Shown here piece by piece: positions 36,082 through 48,469 of a stretch of 64,000 bases of DNA (position 1 is the first letter of the stretch; each line of letters opens with the position of its first letter). The notes beneath the pieces are model-generated. The model was given only the letters and a program-made list of their open reading frames with translations, was not told the origin of the DNA and did not search any database. Source of the stretch: Voacanga thouarsii (taxonomy: Eukaryota; Streptophyta; Magnoliopsida; Gentianales; Apocynaceae). The stretch is taken from NCBI GenBank assembly GCA_026120185.1, contig JANUWF010001059.1, positions 479,001 to 543,000 of the forward strand, given 5' to 3'. The translations under genes were made by a program, and so were the position numbers.

Positions 36082-36748
36082 TTGTTCAACCATCTCTACC
36101 TTTCCAAGAGTGTCCTTAATGTCAAGTTGCAAAAAGAAGTTTATTATAGAGTTAATTTTACCAAAGGATCTAGTAAACGCCAATTGAGCAAGTCTCTTCA
36201 CTTGAGAATCAAGCTTTCTACATCCTTAAAGAACTTAACAATGATCCTATTGTTGATTTGTCACCATTGGATAATCTTTTGAGGTATTTCTTTGCTAAAA
36301 TACATGAATTTAAAAATGTTAGATCCACTTTCTTAGAGAAAACCTCAAAGAAGTCTCATGAACAATTACTTTCCGTTATAGCCAACACTTGGATGATACT
36401 GAAGCTCAATAGAGTGATCCATAAATCAAGTTGAGGAAAATAAAGCCCACTTACAAAGAGTTAAGGTTGACATTACTTCTCTCAAAAGGAAGCTCAAAAC
36501 TCTTAAAGAAAGAAGAAATAAAGCTTTTAACTGCTTTTGAGGAAAAGAATATGCAATTTTTAGAAGTGGAGTCCACTTGTTCTTCTCTCAAAGAAGAGCT
36601 TGTTTCACTTCAAAAAATCCCTATAGTAAACGAAGAGAATGAAATCAATTTGAAGAACATGAGAGAACACTTGGTGACACTTCAACAAGACTTCTCCAAC
36701 ACGAAAATGTCAATCTTTCTTGGATTTAGTCATAATTTTTTGCAATAA
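36082..36748 (+). pseudogene. Degenerate coiled-coil ORF, possible antisense ORF of a Tat-like element
   Basis: The plus strand reads LSPLDNLLRYFFAKIHEF and VRSTFLEKTSKKSHEQLLSV near 36215-36390. After stops and a frameshift comes a heptad-like charged stretch (EEIKLLTAFEEKNMQFLEVE, CSSLKEELVSLQKI, LKNMREHLVTLQQDFSNTKM) to 36748. Its 3' end abuts a minus-strand gypsy integrase fragment. Tat-lineage gypsy elements are known to carry antisense ORFs downstream of pol, some related to plant mobile-domain proteins with coiled-coil tails. That identity is inferred from position and composition only. A host gene fragment is the alternative. Confidence 0.35.
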
Positions 36749-37035
36749 ATTGCACAAAGTCTTATCGAAAGCTTTGATAAGTCGATTGGCTAGGGCACCG
36801 TACATGGAAGATTTAGGCTACTTAAAATTGAACTTCTCGCACAGTTTGTCCATCAAACTATTGCAAAAAGTCTTGCCATAATCTATGATGATATATCGAG
36901 GAATGCTATATCAATAAATAATATTAATGCATATGAAATCAACAACATTTTCCTTCTTTGCTTTTTTTAAAGCTATAGCTTCGGCCCATTTGGAGAAGTA
37001 CTCTATTGCAGCCAAAGTATAGAGATGCCACATAG
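36743..37035 (-). pseudogene. Ty3/gypsy integrase core fragment (Tat/Retand-like)
   Basis: Manual minus-strand translation gives LAAIEYFSKWAEAIALKKAK, then ENVVDFICINIIY, stop, YSIPRYIIIDYGKTFCNSLM, then LCEKFNFK, stop, ANRLIKAFDKTLCNLL. The second catalytic Asp is in IIIDYGKTF. The Glu expected in the following helix is lost in this reading (LIKAFDKT). There are two stops. It ends abruptly at both sides, so it is a scrap of a larger element. Confidence 0.78.
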
Positions 37036-38616
37036 AGTCTGACATCTGATATATATACTCAAGGGTATAACAGATCCAAGAACCTCTCGGAGTCCACCAT
37101 GCTTCGGCTGTGACTCTGATCCCTAAAATATTTCAAAGGAAATAATACACGTGTAAGTGAAAATCACTCAGTGAGTCCTATGTGTCCTAGTTCTTTATAA
37201 AATAGACATATAACATATTATCCATTGTCGCTTCATAAAATTGTAATGGGAAAAAATTGCATTTGTTTACTAAAAATAGTTCTACAACTCACTACTTATC
37301 CAAAAGCCAGTCATATTTGAAAAACTAAGTTTTACACAACATTACTGCCCTATTTTTAAGAAAGACAAGCATCTCTCTTGATGGAAGGTTGGCTTGCAAG
37401 CAAAGCTCACAAGGCTTTGCCTTTGGCATCGCGATTTTTTTGTGCCAGGGACTTCACCTTACAACACTCAACCATACATTGCCAGAAAGGTAGAGCTGTC
37501 ATCACAATCTATCTCCACTTATATCAATTCTTTTTATTTGTGATGGTATGAGTCCCTAGTTCATACTCCCCTCACCACAAGATTGACAAGGGTTGATCAT
37601 AAATTGGGTGTCCCGCCCGAGACCAACCAATTAATAGTTTGCTTACGCATTAGGATAGTGCTAGCTGGGGAACTCGGTTAATTCTAATGCCTTGTCGCTT
37701 CGTTTGGAGTAAGATGATCCCTGACCATGGCCGGGAAACTTGAGACCATCTATCTCTAATGAGAGCTAGTACCATGGTCATAACCTCTACTAAGTACTTA
37801 GAGTTTCCACTGGTTCACAAGACCAGTATAATTCCATTGGCTCACAAGGCCAGATAAATATCCATTCCTGAAGGAATACAAATAAAACATTTTCTAGGGC
37901 CAAATGTCATTTTTCAAAAGATAATCTCATACTGAGAGATTTATTCCCAAAACAAAAAAGGATAAAAGTCCTTCTCGTAATATGTTTCAAGGGTATTTTC
38001 ATCATTTGAAAAATACCCGATTTCAATAGAAGTTTTATCTAAAAAAAATCTTGAATTCTAATTCTAAAAGAAGAATTATATTCAAGGTATCCCAATTATG
38101 ATTCACAAAATCCATAATTCACATTTTCCTAAAATCTTATCCGTAAAAAGGAATATTTATGCTTTTCCAAAATAAAACATTGTTTCGACTCATAATTGAT
38201 GAGAAGAAAGCCTTTTAGGTATACATTTTCTTTAAGAAATATTCATAACTTAAGTGAACTAAGTTCTTTATAGAAAACACTATTTCCTAAAGTCTCCAAT
38301 AATTTTCCATTCAGAAAAAATCATATTGCCTTAGAAAAGCACACGGCACATTAACCTTTATAAAAAGACTTTAGACAAATTATTCATTTATTATGAATAG
38401 TTCCATTTTATGAAAAGTTCACATTTTCCATTCAAGCCTAGCATGGCATAATACTAGTTCTTCCTTAGAAAAACCATATGATTGCTTAGAGAAACCAAAA
38501 GAATTCATAGAACATTTCTTCAATAAAACGTAATTTCACTAGCATAAAATGGAGTTTATAAAACAAGTGGGTTTCACTTCGTGTCCTTAACTAGATATCG
38601 TATCTAGCTGGTCACT
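37036..38616 (-). repeat. Old gypsy LTR-like fragment
   Basis: It shares blocks with the Tekay-like LTRs in the same order: CCTAAAATAT, then a G/T-rich spacer, TCACTCAGTGAGTCC (compare GAAATCTTAGTAAGTCC in 3051-6382), and an AT-rich tail with lone matches. No clean LTR end was found. The call is tentative. Confidence 0.4.
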
Positions 38617-38695
38617 GATAGGGGCTAAAATCATCATTATTTTACTAGTTATTTGAGGATATTTTGAGATACTTTTGTTGTAATAACTAGGTATA
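38617..38695 (+). repeat. Athila-like element 2 LTR, piece 1 of 3
   Basis: Starts TGATAGGGGCTAAAATCATC, matching the reverse complement of 28289 downward and 35143 downward. It is cut by Copia-C inside the GTATA duplication and continues at 52107. Confidence 0.85.
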
Positions 38696-41459
38696 TGTTG
38701 GGTATCTTATACATTTCATATATGACGTAACGGAAAAATAAAACGAAATACCATCCCAGGATCCACATATTTGTGGAAAACAAGACATAAGGAGAACAAA
38801 GATAATAGCTTTTCACCTTTCTTTGATCATGTGGAAAACAAAATTTTCCTTCTTCAAGTCGAGGCGCGATCCAGCAATCCTCTTGATCAAACACCATGAG
38901 AGTTGAACATCTAATCACTATAGCCACAGTGTGTGATTATCTCTAACAGTAATTCACACAGAGGATACACTCAAGCACGAAGTTTTCTGTGCTAGCAGAA
39001 AAAACTAAGTGGCGGCCAGGGCTTGATCAATATGAGAAAGAGAAGAGAGAGCTTTTGTGACTATTGTTTTCGTGTGAATCGCCCCTTAACTCATTAGGGT
39101 TTCGTGCACATCCTATATGTCGTGAAAAGAATTACCAAAACTGAGAATTTTAAAACAATTAGAATTCCCTAATTGTAATTGGAGTTATCAAGTTCTCATA
39201 ATTACAATTTGGTCCATAAATTATAACTAATTAAAATTTGGCCATTACACATATTTTCCTCACAATTAACCCCACTATGTTATCAAATAACATTTTGAGT
39301 ATATAATCCTCTATTGTGTGTGATCTATTAGTTTTCCTAGTCAACTGGTAGCGAATATGAATTAATCCAAACGTCTTTGAGATTAATAATCCATAATTAA
39401 TTAGAACTAATCCTATTAATTCTAATCAGGATTGGTTTATTAATTCATCAATTAATAAACCAATATTCCCACATCATGAGCGATATCTAGTACCACATCA
39501 TAACCACCCAAGAGTCCTGTGAAACCCCAGTCAAAACCAACCTTAGAGTGAGGGGGTTGGGATGCATATCATAATTTATTACATGTTTAAATATATTTTA
39601 AAATGATTTTCTATGCTTTGGATTTGTGTTTTATTATCTCGAATGCTTGGTTGTGAGTATTTCTTGAGAAGGGCAAAATAGTAATTTTTGCTTGAGGTGG
39701 GAAAAGGGAGACAACTTGAGGATTGAATAAGAAAATATTTTTTTTGAGGGAAAATAAGAACAAGAGTTGTTGTAGTTTAGCGGTTAGAGTCTTAGAATTA
39801 ATTCTTGAGGTATTGGGTTCAAATTCCATCATAGGAGCTTTAGCTTTTTAAATTTTCTCTTTGCTTGGGAAGTATCATTTTCGGCCTTAGTGGTGTTTGG
39901 AGTAGGGTAGAGATGTTGTCCTATGAGAGGCATGATAGGAGTCTTCAAATCCTACTCATTTGTTCTACACAAAATTCCTAAGAGGAATTCATTTCCTCTT
40001 GATCCTTAATTTTCCTATTTCTCAATTCATTAATTTGTTCAAATTGTTCTAGCCAAATTCTTTCCAGAAATTCCAATGAAGTGTTGTGGCTTTGTAGAAT
40101 CAAAATGTCTTAGTGGAAGAAATTTTATGGTCTGAAAGTGTGAAGGAGATGTGAAAGATTCCAAGGGGATAAATCCCTTTAGTGAACTTTCTAAAAATTC
40201 ATTCTAGATAGGTTCATCTTCCTTCTTGGAATGAATTGAAATTTTCTAGCTTCTTGTGCCTTCAAGTTGTCGAAACTCTTAGCTAATATTCCCTCCTAAA
40301 TTCTGCCAGAAAAATGGCCTTTTGGATCAGCTTGCAACCTGAATTTCTCTGACTATATTCGGACTGCACAAAGTTGGTGCCAAACCAGAAAAATCCCTGG
40401 GCAAATCGCAGCTTTGGAGGTCCGAAACCAAGCTGTTTTCTTCCAGTTTTTGTTGAGCACCATAGCCATGTTTTTCTTCCATGAAGAAGGCTAGAAACCA
40501 GCCTTGAAAACCCCTAAAACTCCCCTTCAAACTCCCTGCAAACCGGCTGGGAAAGGGCAGCCGAAAACTGCCCAAAAAATTCCAGCAAGCAGCGAAATTC
40601 TGTGCAGGAATTTTCCAGCTTTATTTCCTAATTCTACCCTAGCCGAAACTCCATCCTTCTTATGCACAAACCACCCTTAAACCTTCAGTAACTGAGCTCC
40701 ATTATCCCCCTCAAGCTTCTGCACTGAAATCCAGTTATGGCTAGCTAAAAGATTTCCATAAAAATTCTGCAATCATGCCTTGATTAGGATACCAAAATTC
40801 CAACCACCATGATTTAACAACTTTCCATAAAATATATCCCAAACAACCAGACCTTCTATTCACCATTACACTCAGTATTTTCAGCCACCTTAAGCCTCCC
40901 TCAACCAGCATTCATCTAGCTGAAACACTGCCCAGCAATTCAGCCATGGCAGACTTCTAAAAGCTCTCCCATAATCAAAAGTATTCTTGAATATTCAGTT
41001 TCCAAATTTGCTTCCTAAAAATATTTTTCAAGGATTCCAACAAACTAGCCTTTCCTTTTCCCTTCCAAACCAGAGAATTATCTCCTTAAACCCTACAGAA
41101 ATTCGGCCAACGCTAATCCCTACAGAATTTCGGCAACATCCATCCAAAAACTCTCTATTCCCTTCAACCTTCAAGAACACACAACACACCAAGAACACAT
41201 ACTTCTTCCTTTCACCTAATACCTATCAAAATCACTTCAAACTACTTCTAAAAAACTCCAAAATTCATCTACTCACTGCCGTGAGTCCATCAACACCATT
41301 CTTAACATCAAACTCCAAAATCCAACTTGCTAGTTTGGATAAAAAACCAGAAATTTTGTGAAGGCTCAAGAACACCATCAAGGTAGGTTTGTTGTAACAG
41401 CTCCATCTTCTCTAATCGTGATCTCTAATGAATATATATATATGAATAAACCCACTAAT

Positions 41460-41495
<36 letters not shown>

Positions 41496-44400
41496 CCGAA
41501 TCTCTCTCCTCCTTGGCCAGATGGTTTCTTCTCCAATGGTCATGCTTCCTTCACCTTCTTTGGTTGGATTTAGACATCTAGGAGTTGAGACTTATTCAAA
41601 AATCCTTCAAGGGAATTCATCAAGCAAGTAAGCTTTCTTTTCACCCTTCTTTTAATTCTAGATTCATGTCTTTAGAATGATGTTGATAGATGGTGGATTG
41701 TGGATAGCATTTGAGTATGTATTGTTGAGATTGAAGCATGAATATATGTATGAATATGAAGGAGATGGGATTTATGCATGGATGAATTATCTTGGTTGAT
41801 TGTATGATGATTTGAGGTTTAATGCATGCCTCCATGATTAAGTATGCTAGAGATTATGTCACCTTTGGTGAATAGAATTTATATTCATGTTGGATTGTTG
41901 AAGCCATGATCATATTTATGCTAGTAGGGGTTAGATCATGTCTTGATAAATTGAGATATATGCTTGTATGCATGATTTGGATGATTTGATAAATTGAAGG
42001 ATTGTATATGTTCATGATTGTGAATAGCCATGGAAATATGAACATGATCCAGTTGTCCCTAAGTTAATTTTTATTTCATGAATAAAATATTTAATAATAT
42101 GATTTTGCTAATAATTTCGAAAAAATCCTAGGAATGGTGGATTTGGATTATTATATATATAAAGGATATTTTACTCAAATAAATAATAGTTTTGATAGAA
42201 AAATAAAATAAAATATATCGATATTATATAAAAATAATGAAATCAACTAAAGCCTTTTTTTTTAAAATAATCATAATTAGTAAAATACTTATTATTAAAA
42301 TTTAATTATTATCTTTTAATCAAAACCTATTAAAACTTATTTATTATTTTCCAAGAAAGGCTCATTAAAATTCATTTTCAACTAACTTTAGTTATCAATT
42401 ATTTTCTAACAGCTAAATTATTAATAAATCATTATTTTTCCTAAAAAAAACCACCTAAGACTCTTCATCAAATAAACTCTAAATTTTCTTAGCAATATTT
42501 AAACCTTTAACTTATTAGTACTTATTTCCCAAAACATTAATTATTTTAAATATCAAATTATCCTTAGCTTATAAACCTATTTACTTATTATTTGGCCTTA
42601 AAGCTTGGGACACTAGGATCATGATAGTAGTAAGTTGAGTTGTTTAAATTGAGAAAGTGAATTTTGGCTTGAGTTTGATTGTAGTTTGTATTTGCCCATG
42701 CGGGGTTAGGTCAGCAGTTGGAGACCTTTTCATTGTGAGCAAGAATCAGGTAAGCTCCTGCATAAAACCTGATTGATGAAAAGTGTTTAATTATGGCAAG
42801 CCAAATGTAGAGTGCATGGACACTCATCTTTGTAAAGGCAATTGAGAATTGTCTCCTGTCTTATTTCTATCAAAAAAATTATTTGAAAACCAATAAGCAG
42901 ATTTATTCAAACTCAAAACTCTTTTTAAAACTAATTTTGACAAAGACTTTGGAAACCCTTAATTGCCATGTTAAAGTGGAACTATGTTTTGTTCATTTTT
43001 TTTCCCCAAGTGGGATATGTTATGTTGAGTACTCAATAAGGGTGGACTACTGGTCTAGTCTTTGAGGGGTTAGGGTAAGTCTCTCAGTAGGTGGCCACCT
43101 CTGAGGGGTGAGTCCTTTCTGGATAAGACGACAGTCCAGTAACTCATGCCGGTCCGAGCTAGCAGTGTTCTTTTTCAGTCAAGTGACTGTGTTTTGCCGG
43201 AATAGACACCCGATTGTTGTTTGGGTTTAGAGAAAGAGGAGTATCTTGCCCAGTAGGCCGATCACCTACTTTTGTCAGTCTGCACAAAGTGTGGCATTCT
43301 GACGGGCGGTATGCATAAAGTGTGGCATGCTGACCATCCGGTTATGGGGCCCAACGTGTGGTAACCCGTAATCATTTTTTTTCGAGTGGTTGATTTTATA
43401 AATTATGTATGGCTGGAAAAGCCAAAACACCACTCTTGTTTTTTACTGATGTTTATTGCTTGCCAGTGATCTTTTATAAAGAATTTTATACTTTGCATTC
43501 ACGAATTGTTTTCACTGAACACCCAAAGCACATATGGACTTACTGAGATTTCTGTCTCATCACCATTTTACCATGATTTCAGGTCGATCCTGCCTTGGGG
43601 ATGAGTAGCTAGATTATACCTGCTTTGGTAGATTTTTTGATGATTTATTTTTGTGTAATGTTTTGGGGAGATGAGAGTGGATAAATTTTATTACGGATTT
43701 GTTTTTGTTATTTTGGTATTTATTCTTAGATTGATATTTATTTTGGGATGTAATAAATTTTAAGTTCAAGTATCATTTATATTCCGCTATTTCATTTGTG
43801 TGACCTAGTTAAAAAGACCCCTTATCCTTTGGACGGGGCGACATCCTCGGCCCTGGCGGGCCAAGGTAGCGGGGTGTTACAAGTCTAGTAAGTCAAGTGG
43901 CTTGACATGAATCCTTCAATAACAAACTACGGTGCAATTAACTCCTTTCACTATATAATATCTCATTCGGTTTAGGGTACGGAATTAGTGCCAACTCCGT
44001 CCAGAATATATACTAATTCTTGCCCGAATGCGATAGTACTTGTACCAGGAACCTACTACTCTAGATGTGTATCAATTGAAACTATTTTCAATACACAATC
44101 GCCTTGGCCAAGGACTTCTCGAGTAGTAATTCCTACAAGTGGTCACGAGATATTCGCCCATACTATTAGGAGTGGTAAATCCTTTGTTGCATCTCTCAAC
44201 TACTTTCGTTTATCTCATAATGTACTAAATATCCATCCCATAGGCGGCCCTCGATCTAGCTCCTGAGATCTAAAGTCTAAGGATACTTGTACATTTACTA
44301 TATTGAGATTATATCACTGACACTAAATAGTTATCCATGTGATTATCTTATAGCTAGGTCATCCAATGAGGTTGTTCCATTAACAAGCATCTATGTGTTA

Positions 44401-44736
44401 ACTTTGAGTATCTCAATACTTACGGATATGAGAACCACTACCTGATCAAATTAGAAAGTCTAACACATGCTAGTCTTAATGCATTAATTATGTCCAGTCT
44501 CATTATTACTATGACTAGGGACTATTTAAGTACTAACACTATACAGTGTAGTAGCAATCTCATATCATGATCTTGTCATGATTTCCTTAACACAGTGTTG
44601 TACTAGTGACTTTATCTAAAAGTTATATTATATAACGGTAAACAAAAGAAACTTTAAGAAAAATAATGCCTTTTATTAAAATAAAATGTGCCATATATAA
44701 TGTACAAGTGATTGCCTCTAGGGCATAATACTAACA
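38696..44736 (-). repeat. Copia-C 3' LTR, interrupted
   Basis: LTR sequence at 38696-39517 and 43887-44736 (about 1.67 kb net) matches 50386-52106. The gap is a solo gypsy LTR plus target duplication. Relative to the other LTR it lacks about 50 bp near 44270. Confidence 0.92.
39518..43881 (+). mobile_element. Solo LTR 1 of a long-LTR gypsy family
   Basis: 4.36 kb, TGTGAAACCCC to GGGGTGTTACA, with target duplication AGTCC (39513-39517) / AGTCT (43882-43886). No internal direct repeat, primer site or coding motif. The 3' third shares blocks with the reverse complement of the Tekay-like LTRs (GACTTACTGAGATTTC, GGGGCGACATCC), so it belongs to a related lineage. A (TC)n run lies near 41462-41492. 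It is colinear with 52912-57242 throughout. Open frames inside are not preserved in the second copy. Confidence 0.88.
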
Positions 44737-44749
44737 AACTCCCACTTGC
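44737..44749 (-). promoter_or_regulatory. Copia-C polypurine tract
   Basis: The minus strand reads GCAAGTGGGAGTT directly before the LTR. Confidence 0.85.
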
Positions 44750-44768
44750 ACTAGAGCCAATCATTCAT

Positions 44769-46209
44769 TTATCTAATACTGAATGACTCAACATGACAAT
44801 CAAGTTTTTTTTGGGATAGTGCTTTTGTAAGTGGGTCAGCTATGTTCTCATATGTGGGAACTCTCTTTATCTCTATTTCCTTAGCAGCTTCAGAAACGAC
44901 TATGTACTTAGTTTCTGTCGTAGAGTTGGTAATAGTCTGTTGTGTAGATCTCTTCTTACTTATTGCCCCTCCACACAACGTAAACACATAGCCAGATTAT
45001 GATTTGAAATCATCTTTGTCAGATTGAAAACTTGCATCAGTATACCCGTTTATTTTCAAATCACCTTCTCCATATACTAAGAACATATCCTTAGTTCTTC
45101 GTAAGTACTTAAGGATGTTTTTTACAGCTGCCCAATGACCCTCACCAGGGTTAGATTGGTATCTATTCATCAAACTGAGAGCACAAGATACATCGGGCCT
45201 AGTACATATCATAGCATACATGATAGATCCAACTGCCGAAGCATATGGAATCTTACTCATGTGATCCCTTTCCACTTATGTCTTGGGAAACATCGACTTT
45301 GAAAGGCTTACACCATGTGACATGGGTAAGAATTCCTTTTTGGATTAATCCATGATAAACCTCTTTAGCACTTTATCTATTTATGTAGACTATGAACGAC
45401 CTAGCAACCTTTTAGATCTATCTCTATAGATCTTTATTCCAAGAATATAGGTTGCTTCACCAAGGTCTTTCATGGAGAATTATTTGGAAAATCAAAATTT
45501 AACTGTTTGCAAGACAGGTATATCGTTTCATATTAGCAATATGCTATCTACAAAAAGCAGTAAGAAAACGATTGCACTCTTACTAAACTTCTTGTATAAA
45601 CAAGGCTCATCCATATTTTGAATAAAACCAAACTCTTTGATTGTTTCATCAAAATGGATGTTCCAACTCCTAGAAACTTGCTTAAGTCCATAAATGGACA
45701 TTTGCAGCTTGCACACTTTTCTGCTATCATTGTATGTGAAACCCTCAGGTTGTGTCATATACACTTCCTCAGTCAAATTTCCATTTAGGAAAGCTATTTT
45801 CACATCTATTTGTCAAATCTCATAATCATAATGAGTAGCAATGGCTAGGAGTATCCTGATGGATTTTAACATGGCTATTGGTAAGAAGGTTTCGTTATTG
45901 TCAATACCATGTTTTTTTACGATAACCCTTTGCCACTAGTCGTGATTTATAGGTAACTAAGTTACCATCCATGTCCGTTTTCTTCTTGAAAATCCATTTG
46001 CACCCAATAGGTTTAATTCCTTTGGGTGGATCAACCAAAGTCCATATTTGATTGTCATACATGGAATTCATCTCTGACTTCATGGCCTCATGCCATTTGC
46101 CAAATTCTGAACTGTTCAGAACATCCTTGTAGGTAGTAGCCTCATCTTTATCTATGAGCAATACGTCATTGTGGTCACTAATGAGAAATCCATATCTCTC
46201 AGGTGCCAC
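44769..46209 (-). pseudogene. Copia-C reverse transcriptase and RNase H, broken
   Basis: Frame 46209-45901 covers the RT N-terminus (WTLVDPPKGIKPIGCKWIFK, SRLVAKGY). After a frameshift near 45905, NETFLPIAMLKSIRILL and DVKIAFLNGNLTEEVYM follow, to about 45528. The active-site box is LFVDSILLI: the second Asp of YVDD is Ser. A broken stretch (45527-45290) leads to RNase H 45275-44997 (VGSIMYAMICTRPDVS, INGYTDASFQSDKDD), a stop, then 44987-44769. There TETKYIVVSEAAKE is fused directly to IEIKRVPTYENIADPLTKAL, so about 55-60 residues normally between them are missing. Confidence 0.88.
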
Positions 46210-46649
46210 ACGTATCCTACTAGATCTACAAGGATCTTATGTGGTAGAAGGTTCATCTATTCTCTCAATAGATGCGGGACCAGACAGTTAATCCTTGTTT
46301 GTTTGATCTTCTTGAACTTTACTAAGTTTAATTTTACTCCCACTGTCCCCTTTAAGCATGTGCTCCTTCTCTAAGAAGACGACATGCTTTGAAACAAACA
46401 CTTTATTTTCAGAGGATAGGTAGAAGTAATATCTGAAGGATTCTTTCGGATATCCCACAAACAAACACTTGTCAGACTTACTATCAAGTTTGTCAGACTA
46501 TGGCCTTTTGATAAAGGCAGGATAACCCCATACTCGCAAGTGAGATAACTTTAATCTCTTACCAAAGAACATCTCAAATAGGGTAGAATCAACCATTTTT
46601 GTTGAAACTCTGTGTAGTATATAAACAGAAGTCTCTAGTGTATACCTCT

Positions 46650-47532
46650 AAAATAATTTTAGTAGGTCTACAGAAGCCAATATGGTTCGTACCATGTCTA
46701 GAAGGGTTTAATTTCGTTTCTCAGATACACCATTATGTTGAGGTGTATGTGGTGGAGTCTATTGAGATAATATCCTATCATCTCTAAGATAATTCAGAAA
46801 CTCTTGGCTCAAGTATTCTCCTCCTTGATTAGATCATAGAGTCTGAATACTTTTACCAAGTTGTTTCTCTATTTCATTCTTGAAGTCTTTGAACCTTTCA
46901 AAGGCCTCAGATTTGTATTTCATTAAATACAAATACTCGTATCATGAGAAATCATCGATAAAGGTTATGAAATAGTTATAACCTCATCTTGCTTGTATTG
47001 ACATTGGGCCACATACATCAGAATGTATAAGTTCTAATAACTCCTTGGCCCATTCTTCTTTTCTTGGAAAAGGAGTTTTAGCCATTTTACCTAGTAAACA
47101 AGATTCACATGTCCTATATAATTCATAATCAAATGACCCTAAATCACCAAGGTTGGGTAACTTAGAAACACGATTTTCGTTTACATGGCCCAAATGACAA
47201 TGCCATAAGTAAGAGGTGTTAGAGTTATCCATTTTAGTTTTCTTATTGTTTATATTGAGAATTGGATTATCCAAGTCTAGGATATATAAACCATTAACCA
47301 GAGTTGTTGAACCATAATGAATATCATTCAATGAAAAAGAACAATATTTAATCTCAAATATCAAATAAAATCCATTTAAGTCTAAACACGTAACTAAGAT
47401 AATTTTTTTCATCAAAACTAGTACATAATAACAATTTCGTAATCCTAGAACTAATCCCGAAGGCATGTTTAGCTCGTATGTCCCTACAGAAAGTGCAGCA
47501 ACCTTTGCCCTATTTGTAGTACGTAGGTCCAC
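46650..47532 (-). pseudogene. Copia-C protease end, linker and integrase, broken
   Basis: Open frame 47532-46984 carries the post-protease linker (VGTYELNMPSGLVLGLRNCY), the HHCC segment (YLWHCHLGHVNENR, CESCLLGKMAKTPF) and the first catalytic Asp in IHSDVCGPMS. The rest of the core is readable to about 46650 with stops: FITFIDDFS, then TL-stop-SNQGGEYLSQEFLNYL where the second catalytic Asp is Asn, and NGVSEKRN with the Glu. Protease itself starts upstream (LDTGCGSHLCNNL near 47580-47620) in a different frame, with its D-T-G intact. Confidence 0.85.
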
Positions 47533-47648
47533 GTCGCCTTTCTCTAGCCTTGTACTGCTCTTTAGTCCCTACAAGTTATTGCATAAATGAGATCCACATC
47601 CAGTATCTAATACACATATCTCATTTGTAAAGGCAGTATTTATCTCAA

Positions 47649-48469
47649 TCATAAATATACCCGGAGTAGAAGTAGAAGTGCTTGTAAGCTTCTCCTTCTG
47701 CTTCTTGTCCTTAATGGTCTCCAAGTAGGCTTTGCAGTTATGCCTCTAGTGGCCCATCTTCCCACAATGATGGTATAGGCCCTTGCACCACCTTTGGGCT
47801 TCATGGGAACTTTCTTCTGCTTTTGAACTTTCTTCTTTGAAGAAGATTCTACCAATAAAACTGCATTGGAATCCTTCTTCATGGAGAACTCTACAGTTTT
47901 GAGAAGATTGATCAACTCAGGAATGGTGGACTCAATCTTGTTCGTTTGATAGTTATTCACAAATTGTGAAAAACTATTAGGCAAACATTGTAGAATTAAG
48001 TCAATACTTAAGTCATGGTCCATTGCGAACCAAGTGATCCAAGCTTCTCTATCAAGCCCAGCATCTTCAGCCCATGAGTGGCCATAGAAGAACCCTCTAC
48101 CATTTTGCAACAGAATAGTTTCTTCGAGATCTCGTATCTCTTAGTTCTGGCATGGGCATGAAACAGTTCTCGAAGATGTAGTATAATCGATTAAGCATCC
48201 ATATGCTCGTGCTGTTTTTGCAACTTGGGAGTCATAGATGCCAGCATAATACATTATGCTGTATCACTATCCTCCTTGTGCCTTTTGTGGACAGCGTGCT
48301 CACCAGCATGAGCATCTTAAGTTGGTGGTGGCAGAATAGGAGCATCTAGCATGTAGAGCAACTTTTCCGATTTGAGAACGATTCTCAAATTTCTATACCA
48401 GTCAAGGTAGTTTGATTCGTTTAACTTGTTGGTCTCCAATATGCTACGTAAGTTTAGATTTGTTGACAT
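47649..48469 (-). pseudogene. Copia-C gag, broken
   Basis: The start ATG at 48469 gives MSTNLNLRSILETNKLNESN, YLDWYRNLRIVLKSEKL and LYMLDAPILPPPT, then a stop; further stops at DTA and HMDA. The last part is open at 48110-47649 (LDREAWITWFAMDHDLSIDL, LPNSFSQFVNNYQTNKIEST). The zinc knuckle is in a shifted frame near 47745-47770 (HHCGKMGH, then stop, NCKAYLE). The start was found by manual translation. Structural gag role by family. Confidence 0.82.

Noticed and set aside
40987..41361. 124-aa frame in solo LTR 1
   Set aside because: The homologous stretch in solo LTR 2 (about 54396-54750) is not open. It lies inside an LTR and shows no domain.
39518..43881. Reading the 4.3 kb unit as a complete small LTR element
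   Set aside because: No direct terminal repeats inside, no primer site and no polypurine tract were seen. Extended similarity to Tekay-like LTR ends favours a solo LTR.
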